A stretch of DNA of 64,000 bases from Carya illinoinensis (Eukaryota; Streptophyta; Magnoliopsida; Fagales; Juglandaceae): positions 38,721,467 to 38,785,466 of the forward strand of contig NC_056758.1 of the NCBI RefSeq assembly GCF_018687715.1. The letters are read 5' to 3'. Of this stretch, positions 60,392-64,000 are shown piece by piece (positions within the stretch are counted from its first letter, which is position 1; every line of letters begins with the position of its first letter). A program made the position numbers and the translations under genes. The notes beneath the pieces are model-generated. The model was not told the DNA's origin. It ran no database searches and saw nothing but the letters and a program-made list of their open reading frames with translations.

Positions 60392-63300
60392 TGTAACAGC
60401 CCGCTAGAAATTCAATTGTGAAATTTCTATTAACTTTAGGAACCTCGTGAAAACCCCATAAGTTTTCACGAATCCATTAATCGTATAGGTTTTTGTCTAA
60501 CTACATAGTTAGTGTTATTATTTACTATGGTATCAGAAGTGTGTTTTTGATTATTGGAGATAGTTAGAAGTGTCAAAATGTATTATGGTTTGTGCCATTA
60601 GACTCGGAGGGTTATTTAAAGTCTTAAGGCGCAATAACATTTTTTTCATATTTTCGGACAAAACGTCTGTTCAAAACTGTAGATATTATTGGATAAAAAG
60701 AAATATCTTGAGGTAATTTTCGTAAATATTATTGGGTAAAAATATTTTGAGTTGATTTTTATGGATATTATTAGATAAAAATATCTTAAGTTGATTTTTT
60801 GTAGATATTATTGGATAGAATATTATAAGATAATCTTTTATAGATATTTTGGGTAGGAGAAAACTACACTCAACTCTCAACTCTAGCCTTATCATCTTCC
60901 TTATCTCGTCCATAAGTAGCTCCAGCCATCACCTACAAACTTATCTTCATTTACACATTCATTTAAAAGAATATTAAATACTTTCTCTCGGACAGCTTTT
61001 AGGAGTTGTTTTGCACGCCCATTTCGAAACTTTTGTAAGTATTTTATCATAAAGTCTCCTTCATATAAATTGTTCTTTTTTTAGTCTAGTTTACATGGAT
61101 ATATTATTTTCCCCATTTGAAAATCATTTGGTCAGTCAAATATTATATAAACTATAAAAAGGTCATTCTGGGAGATAAACTGGAGAATATGTTATAGTTT
61201 GGAGTTTTTGACCAAGCTAATGGATAGATATTGGTCCGAAATTTTTATGGAGTATTGTTAACATGTATATGTGACTATTGGTTGAGGATTTTTGCATGAT
61301 TAAAGGTTTTGATGAAAGATTTTCTTAGATTTAGAAACTTAGAAACTGGAAGAAGAAAAACAGTTTCTGTTTTGAGAAAGTTTAACTCTTTGGTGGTCTA
61401 AACCTATTCTAATGACTTTAATAATTTTATTGGAGGATCCTAAGCATCTTATATACATGTTATATTATTATTTTGAAGATATTTGATGTTAGTTTCAAAG
61501 ATATGAAATTTTATGCAAAGAGATATTTAGATAAGCCAAAGTGTGGATATTCTTGGCTAAATTTATATTTTGGTTAATTTCTAACCATGTGATCTTGAAT
61601 TATAAGCTTATATATGTTTTAGGACATCTTTTTAAACTATGTGATGGTTTGGTTTGAAGATTATATATTTATAAGTCATAGATCAAGAGATTTATCAAAA
61701 CTAGTTGAGGAAAAAGTTTCTGTTTTTGGACTAAGTGTAAAACTAAAAACTCCAAATGTTATTTTGTGATTTTGGTGACTTTAGTTTGATGATTTAAAGC
61801 ATGGTTGATGTTAGGATGATATTATGAATATGTTAGAAGTAAGATTTGATTTTTGAAATTCTTGGAGATGTTTTGATTTAAGGTCAAAACTTGTGATTCA
61901 AGTGCTTGGATCTTTTTACAAAAAAGTTTGGTATTAATTATTAGCTTTTTCTAAATGGATGTTTTAAGTATGGTTTTAAACTTAGGATTGGAAGATGTTT
62001 GTTGCAAAATTTTGGTTTAAGCATGAGTTTTGAAGTTGGAAGGAATTATAACAAAAATCAAGAGAAATGACCTATGGATGTTTCGGTCATAGTGTGTTCT
62101 TCATAGTTGTGTTTTATTTTAAATTTTTCTGAATTGATATTTAAGTTTAGAGCAAAATTTACATGAGGAATGTAAATTTTGGAAACTTTTGGAGTTAGTA
62201 TGCAAAATCCTTAAGTTATGGGTAAAACGGTCATTTTCCCACATATAGAGAGTAAAATGAAAATTTTACTCTTTAAGTTAGTATTTTTCATATTTCAAAT
62301 TATTAGTGATTTAGTTCTAACTTTTAAAATCACTAATTACAGTTTCTCGTGATCGCACTTGAAGTTTTATAAGAAACGCGGAGATCGAGGTAAGTTAGCT
62401 TTTAACTTACTAGCAGTCTACTGTGTATGTGTGCTAAGTAAAGGAACTACAGTGTATGTATGTGTGTTATCATATATGTCATGCCATGCCAAGTTATCAC
62501 GTAATTGTCTATTATACAGAATTTATTCTGTCATTAATTTTTTATCTGTTACATAATATATTCTGTCATGTATTACTGTACCTTACAAGTACGTCATGCT
62601 AAGTATGCCATCTATTACATATATGTCAAGTCATGTAATATTCACTGTTGCAAGTATGTCATGTTAAATATGTTGTCTATTATATGTTATGTCATGTTAC
62701 GAAATGTTTCTATATCAAGTTGGTCATGTATTTCAAGTTATGTTCAAGTCACGTTATGTTACGTCAGGGCTTCAGTCATTTCGTATTCCAGTCACGTTTC
62801 ATCTTGATTACTTATGTATGGGGTCACAGCAATTGTGGCGCATACACTACGTGAGATACAACAATTGTGACACGTAGAATACATGGGGCCACAACAACTG
62901 TGGAGTATGTATTTACACGTAGAATACATGGAGCCACAACAACTGTGAATTATGTATTTTTCATGTTAAGTCAAGTTTGTGTATAATACATGGGGCCACA
63001 ACAATTGTGGAGTATGTATTTACAAATAGAATATATGGGGTCACAACAACTATGGAGTATGTATTTTTCATGTTAATTCAAGTTTCAAAGCAAGTTCATG
63101 TTAAGTCAAGTTTCAGATCAAGTTCATGTCAAGTAAAGTTCAGTTCAAGTTTCAATTTAAGTTATGTCAATTATGCTATGTTGTATGTCAAGTTATGCTT
63201 TAATTACTTATGAATTTGATTATACATTTATGCTTTTACTATCATCCATGCATTATTAGCTTGTGTGGAAGTTTTTTGTTAACTTACTGAGATTTGTAAT

Positions 63301-63758
63301 CAAATCTCATTTTGGTAGTCCCAACCACCATTCCCACCGAATGGTAGATCTTGTTACAGGACCTGAAGGAGAATCAGGAGCTAATCAACTAGACACAGTT
63401 GACTAAGCGACGGTACGACATAAATGTTAATATAGTAATTAACGTAAATTACTACTTGTACGAGTAAGTTGCATCTCTAGTACTTTTTGGATCATAACCA
63501 TTTTGGACTAGTATTGTGATCTTAGTTGTTCAATGGATTTTTATATATGAAGTATGTTTTAAGCATTTGGGATATTTTCAATTTGGTGCATAGTATTGCT
63601 AAAGAAAAAATTTATCCGCTGCAAATATTGCATATTGTTATATGCATGTTAGGAATATTGCATCTTATATGTCATGAATGGGGGCATGTAACCTTGTGTT
63701 GCATGTCTCGACGCTTCAAATGTCCGTCCAATCCCAAACGAAATTTGGGAGCGTCACA
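60392..63758 (+). mobile_element. Solo LTR, 3.4-kb family, copy 2
   Basis: 3367 bp, same ends as copy 1 (TGTAACAGCCCG ... GCGTCACA), with exact target copies AAACA at 60387-60391 and 63759-63763. It carries the shorter version of the ACATGGGGCCACAACAAC array (about 62874-63065). It separates a 5' region with an ATG from the downstream coding sequence. Confidence 0.9.
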
Positions 63759-63771
63759 AAACAAGAGCAAG

Positions 63772-64000
63772 ATGAAGAGCTTTCTTAGTGCAGCCATGGC
63801 TTCCATTACCATTATTGGCCCATGCCGTATAACTTGCAGTTCACATCATGTCACCAAGAAAAAACAGCCTCAATCTGCATGGGCGCGCTCTTTAGGGCCA
63901 AAGCATGTGACTTATGTTGTTACTCCAGATCTTGAGGGCCGAAAAGGTTTTAACATGGCAGAACAGCATTTGAAGTCTCCTTTGCACATTGATAAATCAA
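63772..64000 (+). CDS. 5' part of an unrecognised, possibly plastid-targeted protein
   Basis: An open frame from ATG 63772 runs off the window after 76 codons. It starts MKSFLSAAMASITIIGPCRI, Ser/Thr-rich and basic (SSHHVTKKKQPQ), which could be an organelle transit peptide; a second Met at 63796 (MASITII) is an alternative start. The following LGPKHVTYVVTPDLEGRKGF is not a domain I recognise. Upstream lies solo LTR copy 2, which cuts the gene off from its older leader. Gene status is inferred from the open frame and composition, not homology. Confidence 0.5.
   Translation, partial: MKSFLSAAMASITIIGPCRITCSSHHVTKKKQPQSAWARSLGPKHVTYVVTPDLEGRKGFNMAEQHLKSPLHIDKS

Overview
This is nuclear DNA from a woody eudicot. 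Its genes have many short exons with GT-AG introns, long AT-rich spacers, and a dense load of LTR retrotransposons, solo LTRs and MITEs. A Fagales or Juglandaceae-type genome is my guess from the MITE style; nothing here proves the species. I see no prokaryotic system, CRISPR array, origin or phage.

Layout: (1) 1-5.3 kb, repeat-rich spacer with a LINE 3' end. (2) 5.3-12.3 kb, a PF03407/GT77-type glycosyltransferase gene whose last exon is split by a 4.9-kb Copia element with a perfect 5-bp target duplication. (3) 13.0-14.5 kb, a PPME1-like pectin methylesterase. (4) 15.8-18.7 kb, minus strand, an intact CDC20-like APC/C activator whose upstream region has an E2F site and two MSA-type cores. 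(5) 21.2-27.4 kb, a CACTA-like element with a 3.4-kb solo LTR nested in it. (6) 28.1-28.4 kb, minus strand, a MIR169 gene with its own TATA box. (7) 30.2-34.7 kb, a nuclear poly(A)-binding protein (PABN type) with another solo LTR in intron 2. (8) 35.6-43.5 kb, a complete but non-coding gypsy-like LTR element. (9) 44.3-47.4 kb, Mediator subunit MED31, with a SINE and a 33-base G run in intron 3. (10) 47.4-52.9 kb, spacer with a TIR element and a 305-bp tandem duplication. (11) 52.95-55.7 kb, a complete NAD(H) glutamate dehydrogenase. (12) 56.4-60.2 kb, a non-autonomous LTR element carrying five 153-bp in-frame tandem repeats. (13) 60.4-63.8 kb, a second copy of the 3.4-kb solo LTR, inserted at the start of a gene that runs off the right edge.

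The host genes do not form a pathway: they cover wall modification, cell cycle, mRNA 3' processing, transcription and nitrogen/carbon metabolism. What links the window is transposition. Three LTR elements with both ends and three solo LTRs all keep exact 5-bp target duplications, so their borders are known to the base. One insertion breaks a host coding exon, one sits in a coding start region, and one sits in an intron. One MITE family has copies just upstream of three of the genes. I did not find a previously undescribed molecular system; the most useful items are the Copia-split gene, the MIR169 locus, the CDC20 control sites, the in-frame repeat array and the split start codon at the right edge.
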